Assembly: GCA_002305415.1 (NCBI GenBank)
Contig: DBQX01000046.1
Span: 1-64,000, forward strand
Direction of reading: 5' to 3'
Source: Actinomycetales bacterium UBA1383
GTDB lineage: Bacteria; Actinomycetota; Actinomycetes; Actinomycetales; Actinomycetaceae
DNA: 64,000 nt
Each line of letters begins with the position of its first letter. Positions within the stretch are counted from its first letter, which is position 1. Positions 1-9,450 of this stretch are shown one piece after another. The notes under the pieces were generated by a model. It was not told the origin of the DNA, did no database searches, and was given only the letters and a program-made list of their open reading frames with translations. A program made the position numbers and the translations under genes.

Positions 1-12
1 ACAATTGTCACC

Positions 13-2244
13 ATGCTGAAGGCCCTGGGTCGGCTCACCGCTCGCCACCCGCTCCGGTTCATCCTCGTGTGGCTGGTCACGGTGCTCGGGAGCTTCGCCC
101 TCGCGCTGGGCGTGTTCGGTGACGGCCTGTTCGACCGGCTCCAGTCCGAGAGCCCCTCCGTGCCGACGTCGGAGAGCGGCATCGCCTCCGACATGGTCGA
201 GGAGGCCGACGACTCGCCGTACACCGTCAACCTCGTGCTGTGGGGTCTCGACCTCACCGACCAGGCCCAGATGGTCGATGTGGGGGCGGCGCTGGCGGAC
301 GTGCGCCGGGACCTCGCGGACATCGACGGCGTCGCCGCCGTCATCGACCCCTTCGCCTTCCCCACGGGCCCGGCCGACCCGCGGGCCGCTCCCCTGCTGT
401 CGACTGATGCGGACGGGTTCATCGTGCGGGTCGAGCTCGAGGACGGACTCGACGAGGAGGCACAGGACACCGCACGCGTCGCGGTCGAGGACCGCCTCGG
501 CGACGTCGTCGGGGAGCTCGGCGTGGAGGGCGCGCAGGGGATCGTCTCGAACGTCGACCTGATCACGGCCTCAGTGATCGACCAGACCGTGGAGGACCTC
601 AAGCGTGGCGAGGCCTTCACCCTGCCGCTCTCGCTGCTCGTCATGGTCGTGGTCTTCGGGGGGTTCCTGACCGCCGGCATGCCGCTGGTCGGCGCCATCG
701 CGGCGATCGGCCTCGGAATGGCTGCGATGTGGGGTGCCGCGCACTTCCTGAACGTCGACTCCTACGTGGTGAACATCCTCTCCATCATGGGCCTCGCGCT
801 GTCGATCGACTACGGGCTCCTCGTGGTCTCGCGCTTCCGGGAGGAGCTCACGAAGGCGGCCGAGCGGCACCGGGAGCGCCCGGGACGACGGCGGGTGGAT
901 CCCGCCGTCGTCGAGGCGATGGAGCTGACCCTCGACACGGCGGGCCGCACCGTGCTCTTCTCGGCGCTGATCATCGCGATCAGCATCAGCGGGCTGCTGC
1001 TGATGGAGGCCCCGCTCCTGCGCACGGTGGGCATCGCCGGCGTCGCCGTCGTGCTCGTGGCGGTGGCCAGCGCGGTGAGCCTCGTGCCGGCGCACCTCGC
1101 CCTGTTCGGCCGCCGCCTCCTGCGCCCGTCGGTGCTCTCGCGCCTCCCGCTGGTCGGGCGGCACGTGCACGCCATCGGGGACGTGGCGCCCGACGACGGC
1201 GTGTTCTCGCGGCTCGCGCGCTTCGTCCACCGCTGGCCGTGGCTGGTCCTCGTGCCGACGCTCGGGCTCCTCGGCGCGATGGCCTTCCCACTCAGCGGCA
1301 TCAACCTGCGGGCGGACGCGCTCGACTACGTGCCCCGGGACAGCGTCCAGGGCCAGTACCTCGACATCGTGGACGAGAAGTTCCCGGCCCTGCAGTTCCC
1401 GGACGTGTTCATCGTGGTGGACGCCGACCGGGACGAGGCCGAGGCGTGGGCCGCGGACATCGCGCAGCGCGACGACGTGGAACGGGTCAACCCGGTGACC
1501 GAGTCCGGTGACCGCCACCTCATCTCGATGCGGCTCGGTGTGGACAGCGCCTCCGATGCCGGGTTGCAGGTGGTGCGGGACCTGCGGGCCGAGGACCGCG
1601 GCTTCGACTTCTGGGTGGGCGGTGCCGGCGCGACCACCATCGACTTCGCCGACTCCCTCCTCTCCCGCCTCCCCTACGCCCTCGGCCTCGTGGTGGTCGC
1701 GGTGTTCGTGCTGCTGTTCCTCATGACCGGTTCGATCGTCGTGCCCGCCAAGGCGCTGGTGGTGAACCTGCTCTCGCTCGCGGCCTCGATGGGCGTGACC
1801 GTGCTGGTCTTCCAGGAGGGCCACCTCGCGGGACTGCTGGACTTCGATCCGCTGGGTGGCATCGAGCTGGTGATCCTCGCGCTGGCGGTGGCCTTCGGCT
1901 TCGGGCTGGCGATGGACTACGAGGTGTTCCTGCTGGCCCGGATCAAGGAGTTCTGGGACGCGACCGGTGACAACGACGTGGCGGTGGAGCGGGGCCTGCA
2001 GAAATCCGGCCGGATCATCACCTCCGCCGCGCTCGTGATGCTGCTGGTGTTCGCCGGCCTCATCGTCGGCAAACTCATCGCGGTGAAGGAGGCCGGCTTC
2101 GCGTTGTTCATGACGGTGCTCGTGGACGCGACCCTGGTGCGGATGCTGCTCGTCCCCTCCACCATGACCATCCTCGGGGCGTGGAACTGGTGGGCCCCCG
2201 GGCCGCTGCGCCGCCTGCACGACAGGTTCGGCGTGCGGCACTGA
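13..2244 (+). CDS. MMPL-family RND transporter
   Basis: An inner-membrane RND/MMPL transporter of 743 residues, probably a proton-driven exporter of lipid or another hydrophobic substrate. There is one membrane segment at about 17-36, an external domain, a cluster of membrane segments at 200-370, a second external domain at about 430-550 and a second cluster at 555-720. Two Asp-Tyr pairs lie in the middle of the two clusters (D266-Y267 and D635-Y636). They match the proton-relay pairs known from mycobacterial MmpL3. The stop overlaps the start of the MFS gene by one base (TGATG), so the two are probably co-transcribed. The ATG at 13 follows ACAAT and seven bases, which fits a leaderless start if the base before the window is T. 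Substrate unknown. Confidence 0.9.
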   Translation: MLKALGRLTARHPLRFILVWLVTVLGSFALALGVFGDGLFDRLQSESPSVPTSESGIASDMVEEADDSPYTVNLVLWGLDLTDQAQMVDVGAALADVRRDLADIDGVAAVIDPFAFPTGPADPRAAPLLSTDADGFIVRVELEDGLDEEAQDTARVAVEDRLGDVVGELGVEGAQGIVSNVDLITASVIDQTVEDLKRGEAFTLPLSLLVMVVVFGGFLTAGMPLVGAIAAIGLGMAAMWGAAHFLNVDSYVVNILSIMGLALSIDYGLLVVSRFREELTKAAERHRERPGRRRVDPAVVEAMELTLDTAGRTVLFSALIIAISISGLLLMEAPLLRTVGIAGVAVVLVAVASAVSLVPAHLALFGRRLLRPSVLSRLPLVGRHVHAIGDVAPDDGVFSRLARFVHRWPWLVLVPTLGLLGAMAFPLSGINLRADALDYVPRDSVQGQYLDIVDEKFPALQFPDVFIVVDADRDEAEAWAADIAQRDDVERVNPVTESGDRHLISMRLGVDSASDAGLQVVRDLRAEDRGFDFWVGGAGATTIDFADSLLSRLPYALGLVVVAVFVLLFLMTGSIVVPAKALVVNLLSLAASMGVTVLVFQEGHLAGLLDFDPLGGIELVILALAVAFGFGLAMDYEVFLLARIKEFWDATGDNDVAVERGLQKSGRIITSAALVMLLVFAGLIVGKLIAVKEAGFALFMTVLVDATLVRMLLVPSTMTILGAWNWWAPGPLRRLHDRFGVRH

Positions 2245-3512
2245 TGGGGCTCCTCGTCGACCTGACACCGCTGCGGCTGCATGCGGACTTCCGGCGCCTG
2301 TGGGTGGGCAACGCGCTCGCCGGGGTGGGTGCCAACCTCGCCGCCACCGCCATCAGCCTGCAGGTCTACGACCTGACCGGCAGTCCCTTCTCGGTGGGCC
2401 TCGTGGGGCTGTTCGGACTGATCCCGCTGGTCGCGCTCGGACTCTACGGTGGCGCGGTGGTGGACACCTTCGACCGGCGGGCCGTGGCGATCTGGGGTTC
2501 GCTGGTGATGTGGCTGGTCGCCCTGCTGAACGTGCTGCAGGCCGCCCTGGGCAACACCTCGGAGTGGGTGCTGTACGGGCTCGTGGCGCTCAACTCGGCG
2601 GCCTTCGGCGTGGTCTCACCGGCCCGGCAGGCGATCTACCCGCGCATCCTGGAGCGGGAACTGCTGCCCGCGGCGAACTCGCTCGGGTCCCTCGCGATGG
2701 GCACGTCGATGCTCATCGGGCCGATGCTGGCGGGCCTGCTCGTGGACTGGGTGGGGTATGTGGCAACCTACGCGGCCGACGCCGTCCTCTTCCTGTTCGC
2801 TCTGTGGGGCCTGTGGCGGCTCGCGCCGGTGCCACCGCTGGGCGACGGCCCCCGGCGGGTGCCCGGTCTCCGGTCGGTCATCGACGGCTTCAGCTACCTG
2901 GCCCATCGCCCGAACCTGCGCATGTCCTTCTTCACCGACTTCTGCGCGATGATCCTCGCCATGCCGCGCGCGCTGTTCCCGGCGGTGGCGGCAGTCGCCC
3001 TCGGCGGGGGCGCCCGGACCGTGGGCCTGCTCTCGGCCGCGATCGCCGTCGGCGCCCTCGTGACGTCCCTGCTCTCGGGCCGCTTCTCGACGGTGGTGTG
3101 GCAGGGGCGGGCGGTGGTGGTCGCCGTCGCCGGCTGGGGCACGAGCGTGGCCGGCTTCGGCGGCTTCGTGGCGGCCGCCGCGTTCGGCGTGCTCGAGCCG
3201 GGGACCGCGCTCGTGGGCGCTTTCGTGATGCTGGCGTTCGCCGGCGCGTGGGACACCGTCTCGATGGTCTTCCGCAACACGATCCTGCAGAGCGCCGCGG
3301 AGGACCACATGCGGGGCCGCCTGCAGGGCGTGTTCATCGTGGTGGTGGCGGGCGGGCCCCGCCTGGGGGACGTGGTGGCGGGCTCGCTCGGGGAGCTCAC
3401 GGTCGAGTGGGCCGCCGTGATCGGCGGGGTGGCCTGTGTGGTGGCGGTGCTGCTGCTGGCCCGGTTCCAGAGCGGGTTCCTGCGCTACGACGCCCGGAAC
3501 CCCGCACCCTGA
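2244..3512 (+). CDS. MFS transporter
   Basis: A 422-residue major facilitator superfamily permease with about twelve hydrophobic segments. The ATG at 2244 shares a base with the stop of the MMPL gene. The protein opens with a short cytoplasmic stretch (MGLLVDLTPLRLHADF) typical of the enterobactin-exporter-like MFS_3 group, followed by membrane segment 1 near residue 20. Coupling to an MMPL gene suggests an export role, but no substrate can be read from the sequence. It converges on the GNAT gene with only 15 bases between stops. Confidence 0.88.
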   Translation: MGLLVDLTPLRLHADFRRLWVGNALAGVGANLAATAISLQVYDLTGSPFSVGLVGLFGLIPLVALGLYGGAVVDTFDRRAVAIWGSLVMWLVALLNVLQAALGNTSEWVLYGLVALNSAAFGVVSPARQAIYPRILERELLPAANSLGSLAMGTSMLIGPMLAGLLVDWVGYVATYAADAVLFLFALWGLWRLAPVPPLGDGPRRVPGLRSVIDGFSYLAHRPNLRMSFFTDFCAMILAMPRALFPAVAAVALGGGARTVGLLSAAIAVGALVTSLLSGRFSTVVWQGRAVVVAVAGWGTSVAGFGGFVAAAAFGVLEPGTALVGAFVMLAFAGAWDTVSMVFRNTILQSAAEDHMRGRLQGVFIVVVAGGPRLGDVVAGSLGELTVEWAAVIGGVACVVAVLLLARFQSGFLRYDARNPAP

Positions 3513-3527
3513 GGCGGGCGGAGAGGC

Positions 3528-4262
3528 TCAGGGCCGGGTGTAGGACTGCACCCAGCAGCCGGCGTTGTAGCCCAGGCGCCGGTAGATCCGCAGCGCCGGA
3601 TCGTTGTCCAGCCACACCCCGTAGTGCACCAGGCCGAACCGGGCGATCCCCCACCGGGTGATCGCGGCCATCATGGCCGCCCCGATCCCCTGCCTCCGGG
3701 CGTCCGGGTGCACACCCAGGCCCGCGAGCTGGAGGCCGTTCTCGCGTTCGAAGCCGGGCCCCGGCAGGGCGAGCCCGCACACCCCCAGCAGGTCGCCGTC
3801 GCGCTCGTAGCCCCACCAGGACACCGATCGGTCGCCGCGCACGTGCGTCTGCGGGTTCGCCGCCTCGACGAGCCGGTCGATCTCCTCCGGGGTGCGGTGG
3901 CCGAGCGGCCCGACGTGCTCCTCCCCCGGTTGCCGTGCCGGCGCGGTCCGGCACCACATCCACTCCCACGCGCCGAGTGGTTCCACACCGAGCGCCGCCT
4001 CCACCCGCCCGGGGTGGGCGTGCAGGATCCCGTAGGGCAGGATCAGGAAGCGCGCCCCCGACAGGTCGGCCGCATGGTCCTCGACGAGGGCGAGGACCTC
4101 GCCGACATCGCCCACGCCCACGACCATGCAGCCGTGGTCGCGCGGGACCCGCAGCAGTGCGCTGTCACCTGTGTCGACCACGAGGTCCGGACGCCAGCGG
4201 CCGCTGTTTGCCCGCACCATCCTCTCCCGCGCGACGACGGCGGCGAACGCGTCGGCGACCAT
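3528..4262 (-). CDS. GNAT-family N-acetyltransferase
   Basis: A 244-residue protein whose C-terminal half is a GNAT domain. The acetyl-CoA pyrophosphate loop appears as RRQGIGAAM, followed by the beta-strand and helix segment ending IYRRLGYN. The first 130 residues have no motif I recognise and may be a degenerate second GNAT fold. Its ATG overlaps the aspS stop by one base (TGATG on the minus strand), so it is translated from the aspS message. Substrate unknown. Linkage to aspS says only that expression follows that of a housekeeping gene. Confidence 0.82.
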   Translation of the reverse strand: MVADAFAAVVARERMVRANSGRWRPDLVVDTGDSALLRVPRDHGCMVVGVGDVGEVLALVEDHAADLSGARFLILPYGILHAHPGRVEAALGVEPLGAWEWMWCRTAPARQPGEEHVGPLGHRTPEEIDRLVEAANPQTHVRGDRSVSWWGYERDGDLLGVCGLALPGPGFERENGLQLAGLGVHPDARRQGIGAAMMAAITRWGIARFGLVHYGVWLDNDPALRIYRRLGYNAGCWVQSYTRP

Positions 4263-6070
4263 CAGCGGGCGGCGCCCGGTACGGCCTCCCCGGCTGCCGC
4301 CGACGCCGCCGGTGCCGCGGCCTTCGGCTTCGCGTCCACCCCGGCCTCACGGCGCTGGTGCGGCGTGATGGGCGCCGGGGCACCGGTCAGCGGGTCGTAG
4401 CCGCCGCCGGACTTCGGGAAGGCGATGACGTCCCGGATGGAGTCGGCCCCGACGAGCAACGCGGTGATCCGGTCCCAGCCGAACGCGATGCCGCCGTGGG
4501 GCGGCGCGCCGTACTTGAACGCGTCGAGGAGGAAGCCAAACTTCTCCTGGGCCTCCTCGGCCCCCAGGCCCATGACCCGGAACACCCGCTCCTGCACGTC
4601 GCGGCGGTGGATACGGATGGACCCGCCGCCGATCTCGTTGCCGTTGCAGACGATGTCGTAGGCGTAGGCCAGCGCCTCGCCCGGCGACTCCTCGAAGCGG
4701 TCGATCCACTCCGGCGTCGGCGAGGTGAAGGCGTGGTGGACCGCCGTCCACGCGCCGCCACCGACGGCGACGTCGTCGTCCTCGCCAGTGGGTTTGAACA
4801 GCGGCGCGTCGACCACCCACACGAAGGACCACGCGTCCTCGTCGATCAGGCCCACGCGCCGGCCGATCTCGAGTCGCGCCGCGCCCAGGAGCGCCCGCGC
4901 GTCCGTGGCCCGGCCGGCCGCGAAGAAGATGCAGTCGCCGGGTTGCGCGCCGGTCGCGGCCGCGAGCCCGTCCCGCTCCGACTCGCTGATGTTCTTGGCC
5001 ACCGGCCCGCCGAGCGTGCCGTCCTCCCCCACGGTCACGTAGGCGAGGCCCCGGGCGCCGCGCTGCTTGGCCCACTCCTGCCAGGCGTCGAAGGTACGCC
5101 GCGGCTGCGACCCGCCGCCCGGCATGACCACGGCGCCCACGTACGGGGCCTGGAACACGCGGAACGGCGTGCCCGCGAAGTACGCGGTGAGGTCGGTCAG
5201 CTCGAGGCCGAAGCGCAGGTCGGGCTTGTCGGTTCCGTAGCGCGCCATGGCGTCGGCGTAGGTCATGCGCGGGATGGGGCGGGGGATCTCGTGGCCGATC
5301 AGCTCCCACAGCGCGGCGAGCACGTCCTCGGAGACGGCCATCACGTCGTCCTGGTCCACGAAGCTCATCTCGACGTCGAGCTGGGTGAACTCCGGCTGCC
5401 GGTCGGCGCGGAAGTCCTCGTCCCGGTAGCAGCGGGCGATCTGGTAGTACCGCTCCATCCCGGCCACCATGAGGAGCTGCTTGAACAGCTGCGGGGACTG
5501 CGGCAGGGCGTACCAGTTCCCCGGAGAGAGGCGCGCGGGCACGATGAAGTCGCGTGCGCCCTCGGGCGTGGAGCGGGTGAGGGTCGGGGTCTCGATCTCC
5601 ACGAACCCGTGGTCGTCCAGCACCCGCCGCGCGGCCTGGCTCACTTTCGCCCGCAGCCGCAGAGCGCTCGCCGGGCCACGGCGCCGCAGGTCGAGGTAGC
5701 GGTACTTGAGGCGGGCCTCCTCCCCCACCTGCTCCTCCGCGTGCTCGGAGACCTGGAACGGCAGCGGGGCCGAGGTGTTGAGGATGACGACGTCGTCGGC
5801 GATCACCTCGATCTCGCCGGTGGCGAGGTTGGGGTTCGCGTTCCCCTCCGGCCGCAGCGCGACCGTGCCCCGCACCTGGATCACGAACTCGGAGCGCAGC
5901 TCATGCGCCACGTCCTCGCGGATGACCACCTGGGAGATGCCGGAGGCGTCCCTGAGGTCGATGAACGCCACCCCCCCGTGGTCCCGCCGCCGATCCACCC
6001 ACCCCGCGAGGGTGACGACGGAGCCTGCGTCCGCGGTGGACAGCGAACCTGCCGGGTGGGTGCGATGCAC
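4262..6070 (-). CDS. aspS: Aspartate--tRNA ligase
   Basis: A class II aminoacyl-tRNA synthetase that charges tRNA-Asp, 602 residues, normal for the bacterial type with a GAD insertion. The order is an N-terminal anticodon-binding OB fold (from HRTHPAGSL and [11 protein letters not shown]), motif 2 around [20 protein letters not shown], a GAD-type insert, and motif 3 near [10 protein letters not shown]. The start is GTG at 6070, seven to eight bases after an AAGGAAGGG ribosome site (about 6077-6086). An upstream in-frame ATG would add a low-complexity tail and has no ribosome site. Whether it also charges tRNA-Asn cannot be decided here. It is divergent from the MFS gene at 6156. Confidence 0.96.
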   Translation of the reverse strand: MHRTHPAGSLSTADAGSVVTLAGWVDRRRDHGGVAFIDLRDASGISQVVIREDVAHELRSEFVIQVRGTVALRPEGNANPNLATGEIEVIADDVVILNTSAPLPFQVSEHAEEQVGEEARLKYRYLDLRRRGPASALRLRAKVSQAARRVLDDHGFVEIETPTLTRSTPEGARDFIVPARLSPGNWYALPQSPQLFKQLLMVAGMERYYQIARCYRDEDFRADRQPEFTQLDVEMSFVDQDDVMAVSEDVLAALWELIGHEIPRPIPRMTYADAMARYGTDKPDLRFGLELTDLTAYFAGTPFRVFQAPYVGAVVMPGGGSQPRRTFDAWQEWAKQRGARGLAYVTVGEDGTLGGPVAKNISESERDGLAAATGAQPGDCIFFAAGRATDARALLGAARLEIGRRVGLIDEDAWSFVWVVDAPLFKPTGEDDDVAVGGGAWTAVHHAFTSPTPEWIDRFEESPGEALAYAYDIVCNGNEIGGGSIRIHRRDVQERVFRVMGLGAEEAQEKFGFLLDAFKYGAPPHGGIAFGWDRITALLVGADSIRDVIAFPKSGGGYDPLTGAPAPITPHQRREAGVDAKPKAAAPAASAAAGEAVPGAAR

Positions 6071-6119
6071 GGGAGCCCCTTCCTTTGTGGGTGCCACACG
6101 CGAGACAGGCGTGGGCGAT

Positions 6120-6155
6120 TTGATATTAGCCGGACCGCGCCCGGACAATCGCATC
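6120..6155 (+). promoter_or_regulatory. Sigma-A-type promoter for leaderless MFS gene
   Basis: TTGATA at 6120-6125, a 17-base spacer and GACAAT at 6143-6148, then seven bases to the GTG at 6156. The predicted transcription start is the first base of the start codon, so the message would be leaderless. On the opposite strand the same region carries TAATAT (about 6123-6128), a candidate -10 for aspS, so divergent promoters probably overlap here. Confidence 0.65.
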
Positions 6156-7535
6156 GTGCCGCCCACCCCGAGAAGCTCCGCCGACGTCTCCGGGCAGGTG
6201 TTGAAGCTCCTCATGGCCGGTTCGGTGGTGCTCATCTCCCTCGGGGCCTTCGAGAACCTGGCGGTCACCACGATCATGCCGGTCGTCGCGCGGGAACTCG
6301 ACGGGCTGCGCCTCTACGCCCTCGCGCTGGGACTGCCGCTGGCCTGCCACATCGCGGCCACCGCCGCCGCGGGGGTGTGGATCGACGCCCGGTCGTTGCG
6401 GGGGCCCCTGCTGTGGGGCGTGAGCCTCTTCTCCCTCGGGCTGGTCGTGGCAGGGCTGGCCGACACGATGGCCCTGGTCGCGCTCGGGAGGGGCGTGACC
6501 GGGCTCGGCACGGGTCTCCTGACGGTCTCGCTGTACGCCGCCGTCGGCGCGATCGTGCCCGCCCAGAGACGCCCGGGCTTCTTCGCGGCCTTCTCGGCCG
6601 CGTGGGTGGTGCCCTCCCTCATCGGCCCGCCGCTCGCGGGGTTCATCGCCCAGTCGCTCTCCTGGCGGCTCGTGTTCCTCGCTGTCGCGCCGCTCGCGGT
6701 CGCCACTCTCGGGATGTTGCGACCCCTCCTGCCGATCGCCGAGGACGTCGCGGCCCGCCGCACCCCGGATCCCACCCGCGTGCGCCGCGAGGTGCGTCGC
6801 ACGCTCCTGCCCGCCGCCGTCGTCGCGACGGCGATCGCCGTGCTGCAGGGGTCCGTCTCCACGGCCGCGGGCCTCATCCCCGCCGCCGTGGCCCTCGTCG
6901 TCGTCGCCACGTTCCTGCCGCGGCTCCTCCCCCCGGGCACCTTCCGGCTGCGCCGGGGCATCGCCGCCGTGGTGGCGACCCGCCTGCTGGTCAACGGCGT
7001 CGTCATCACGATGGAGTCGTTCCTCCCCCTGCTGCTGCAGCGCGAGCGCGGCTGGGACCCCGGGCCCGCGGGACTGGTGCTGACCGTCGGCTCCGTCACC
7101 TGGGCCATCGGCTCGTGGCTGCAGGGCCGGCTCACCGATCCGCACGCCCGCCACCGCGCGGCCTGGGTGGGCGGCTCGCTGGTGGCGCTCGGCACGGCCG
7201 TCTCCTCCCTCGTGGTCCTCGACGCCGTCCCCGCCGCGGTCGCCGTCGTCGGCTGGGTGTTCGCCGGCCTCGGGATGGGCCTCGTCTTCCCCGCCATGGC
7301 GGTCCTCGCCCTCGCGGTGACCCCGCAGGAGAGCCACGGGGAGGTCTCCGCCGCCCTGCAGATCGCGGATGGCGCCGGGGCCGCCCTCGGCCTCGCGCTC
7401 GTGGGCGCCACCTTCACGGCGCTGCTGGACAGCGGAGCGAACCCGTACGCCCCCGGATTCGCCGCCCTCGTGCTCCTGGCGCTGCTGTCCGTCCTGGCCG
7501 CCACCCGTGTGCCGAAGCTCACCGGGCCGCGGTGA
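6156..7535 (+). CDS. MFS transporter (DHA2-like)
   Basis: A 459-residue permease with twelve to fourteen hydrophobic segments, resembling drug:H+ antiporters. Membrane segment 1 starts in [18 protein letters not shown]. The GTG at 6156 is chosen because an excellent -35/-10 pair places transcription start exactly there. Later in-frame starts exist (GTG 6198, ATG 6213) but would cut close to the first membrane segment. It stands alone between aspS (divergent) and the helicase gene, 154 bases downstream. Substrate unknown. Confidence 0.85.
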   Translation: MPPTPRSSADVSGQVLKLLMAGSVVLISLGAFENLAVTTIMPVVARELDGLRLYALALGLPLACHIAATAAAGVWIDARSLRGPLLWGVSLFSLGLVVAGLADTMALVALGRGVTGLGTGLLTVSLYAAVGAIVPAQRRPGFFAAFSAAWVVPSLIGPPLAGFIAQSLSWRLVFLAVAPLAVATLGMLRPLLPIAEDVAARRTPDPTRVRREVRRTLLPAAVVATAIAVLQGSVSTAAGLIPAAVALVVVATFLPRLLPPGTFRLRRGIAAVVATRLLVNGVVITMESFLPLLLQRERGWDPGPAGLVLTVGSVTWAIGSWLQGRLTDPHARHRAAWVGGSLVALGTAVSSLVVLDAVPAAVAVVGWVFAGLGMGLVFPAMAVLALAVTPQESHGEVSAALQIADGAGAALGLALVGATFTALLDSGANPYAPGFAALVLLALLSVLAATRVPKLTGPR

Positions 7536-7557
7536 CCAGCGGGACGGGTGCGGGCAC

Positions 7558-7563
7558 TAGCCT
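7558..7563 (+). promoter_or_regulatory. Candidate -10 element upstream of DEAD-box helicase
   Basis: TAGCCT at 7558-7563 is a good actinobacterial -10. The predicted start near 7571 would give a leader of roughly 120 bases before the GTG at 7690. No convincing -35 at the right spacing. The leader encodes a proline/arginine-rich frame in phase with the helicase but without any conserved look. Confidence 0.35.
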
Positions 7564-7689
7564 GAAGGGGCATGGGTGGCACGCCGCCCCTCCCCGCGTC
7601 GGGCGTCCGCCCGGTGCATCGCGCCCGCCGCGCACCGTCCCGCCCCACCGGGCGCCCCAACCGCCCCCCGCGGGCACAGAGGCTTGTTC

Positions 7690-9450
7690 GTGACCCACTT
7701 CGACTCATTCGCGCTCCCCGACCCGCTGCAGCGGGCCGTCGCCGACCTCGGCTTCACCGAGGCCACGGACATCCAGCGCTCCGCGATCCCCGCCCTGCTC
7801 GACGGGCGGGACGTCGTCGGCATCGCGCAGACCGGCACCGGCAAGACCGCGGCGTTCGGGCTGCCCCTGCTCGCCCAGGTCACGCCCGAGGAACGGCACG
7901 TCCAGGGCCTGGTCCTCACGCCGACCCGGGAACTCGCGATCCAGGTCGCGGATGCGATCGCGTCCTTCGCGGCCCACACCCACGTCGAGGTGGTGCCGGT
8001 GTACGGCGGGGCGAGCTACCTGCCGCAACTTCGGGCGCTGAAGCACGGCGCCCAGGTGGTGGTCGGCACTCCCGGCCGGGTCATGGACCTGATGGAGCGT
8101 GGCGCCCTCGACCTGTCCCAGCTGCGGGTGTTCGTCCTCGACGAGGCTGACGAGATGCTGCGGATGGGCTTCGCGGAGGACGTCGAGACGATCGCTGCCT
8201 CGATTCCCACCGAACGGATCACCGCGCTCTTCTCGGCCACGATGCCGGACCCCATCGCGCGGGTCGCGGCCACCCACCTGCGCGATCCGCTGCGCGTGGA
8301 GGTGACCCCGGCCGCCTCCACCGTGGAGAACACGGAGCAGCTGTACGCCGTGGTGCCGTTCCGCTTCAAGGTCGAGGCGCTCGCGCGGGTGCTCTCGGTG
8401 TGGCGCGAGGAAGCTGCCCTCGTGTTCGTCCGCACCCGTTCCACCGCCGAGGAGGTGGCGGTGGCGCTGGCGACCCTCGGGGTCCGGGCGTCGTCGATCT
8501 CCGGGGACGTGGCACAGGCAGAGCGCGAGAAGCTGATCGAGCGGCTCCGCCAGGGCGCGCTCGACGTGCTGGTGGCCACCGACGTCGCCGCCCGGGGACT
8601 CGACGTCGAACGCATCGGTCTCGTCGTGAACTACGACGTGCCGCGCGAGGCGGAGGCCTACGTGCACCGCATCGGCCGCACGGGACGCGCTGGCCGGAAG
8701 GGCCGGGCGCTCACCTTCTTCACCCCCAAGGAGCACGACCGCCTCCGCACGATCGAGCGCCTCACCCACACCCAGTTGACCGAGGTGACCGTGCCGACGC
8801 CGGACGACGTCGTCGCGCACCGCGTGCAGCGCGTCCTCGCCACCCTCCCGATGGGCGATCTCGCCAGCTTCCGTGACGCGGTGCTGGCCACCGGCGCCGA
8901 TCCTGTCGACCTTGCCGCGGCCCTGCTGGCACGTGCGGTGGGTACCGCGCCCCAGCCGGTCAGCCCGGGCGGGCGGGCGCGCCGCGAGGAGCACCTGGAC
9001 GAGCACGGCAACTTCATCTCGGCGCACTTCGAGGGCCGTGGGGACCCGCGGGTCTCCCGCGTCGAGGGCAAGGCGCCGCGGGCCGGCCGTGGGCGCGAGC
9101 CGCGCGAGTTCACGCGCGGTACGCTGCGGTACCGCATCGAGGTGGGCCACCGCGACGGAGTCAAGCCCGGCGCGATCGTCGGGGCGCTCACCGGCGACGG
9201 CCGGATCGACGGGCGCGCCATCGGCCGTATCGACATCTATCCGTCGTTCTCCCTCGTGGAGCTCGAGTCCGAGCCGTCCGACGACGCGATCCGCCGCCTG
9301 CAGAAGAGCCGGGTGGCCGGACGTGCCCTGCGCATGGCGCCCGACCTCGGTCCCCGCACCGAGCGCCCCCACCGGCCGGAGCGGTCCCACCGCGCCGACC
9401 GGCCCTACCGGGGCGAGCGGCCTCGCGGCGACCGCCGGCGCTTCGACTAG
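7690..9450 (+). CDS. DEAD-box ATP-dependent RNA helicase (DeaD/CsdA-like)
   Basis: A 586-residue cytoplasmic RNA helicase. Visible motifs are the Q-motif region at 22-30, Walker A AQTGTGKT at 46-53, PTRELA, TPGR, DEAD at 151-154 and SAT at 182-184, followed by the second RecA domain ending in HRIGRTGRAGRKG. A DbpA/DeaD-type RNA-binding domain lies at about 470-550, then a basic tail rich in RPHRPERSHR-type repeats. The start is GTG at 7690 behind AGAGG with seven bases between. The upstream in-frame ATG at 7576 would add an unconserved Pro/Arg stretch. Likely roles are ribosome assembly and mRNA turnover. Its stop shares CTAG with the converging GTPase gene. Confidence 0.93.
   Translation: MTHFDSFALPDPLQRAVADLGFTEATDIQRSAIPALLDGRDVVGIAQTGTGKTAAFGLPLLAQVTPEERHVQGLVLTPTRELAIQVADAIASFAAHTHVEVVPVYGGASYLPQLRALKHGAQVVVGTPGRVMDLMERGALDLSQLRVFVLDEADEMLRMGFAEDVETIAASIPTERITALFSATMPDPIARVAATHLRDPLRVEVTPAASTVENTEQLYAVVPFRFKVEALARVLSVWREEAALVFVRTRSTAEEVAVALATLGVRASSISGDVAQAEREKLIERLRQGALDVLVATDVAARGLDVERIGLVVNYDVPREAEAYVHRIGRTGRAGRKGRALTFFTPKEHDRLRTIERLTHTQLTEVTVPTPDDVVAHRVQRVLATLPMGDLASFRDAVLATGADPVDLAAALLARAVGTAPQPVSPGGRARREEHLDEHGNFISAHFEGRGDPRVSRVEGKAPRAGRGREPREFTRGTLRYRIEVGHRDGVKPGAIVGALTGDGRIDGRAIGRIDIYPSFSLVELESEPSDDAIRRLQKSRVAGRALRMAPDLGPRTERPHRPERSHRADRPYRGERPRGDRRRFD

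Noticed and set aside
3935..7693. A 1252-codon open frame on the plus strand opposite aspS
   Set aside because: It is antisense to aspS and out of frame with the MFS gene. It is Arg/Pro/Ala-rich with no motifs, a product of high GC.
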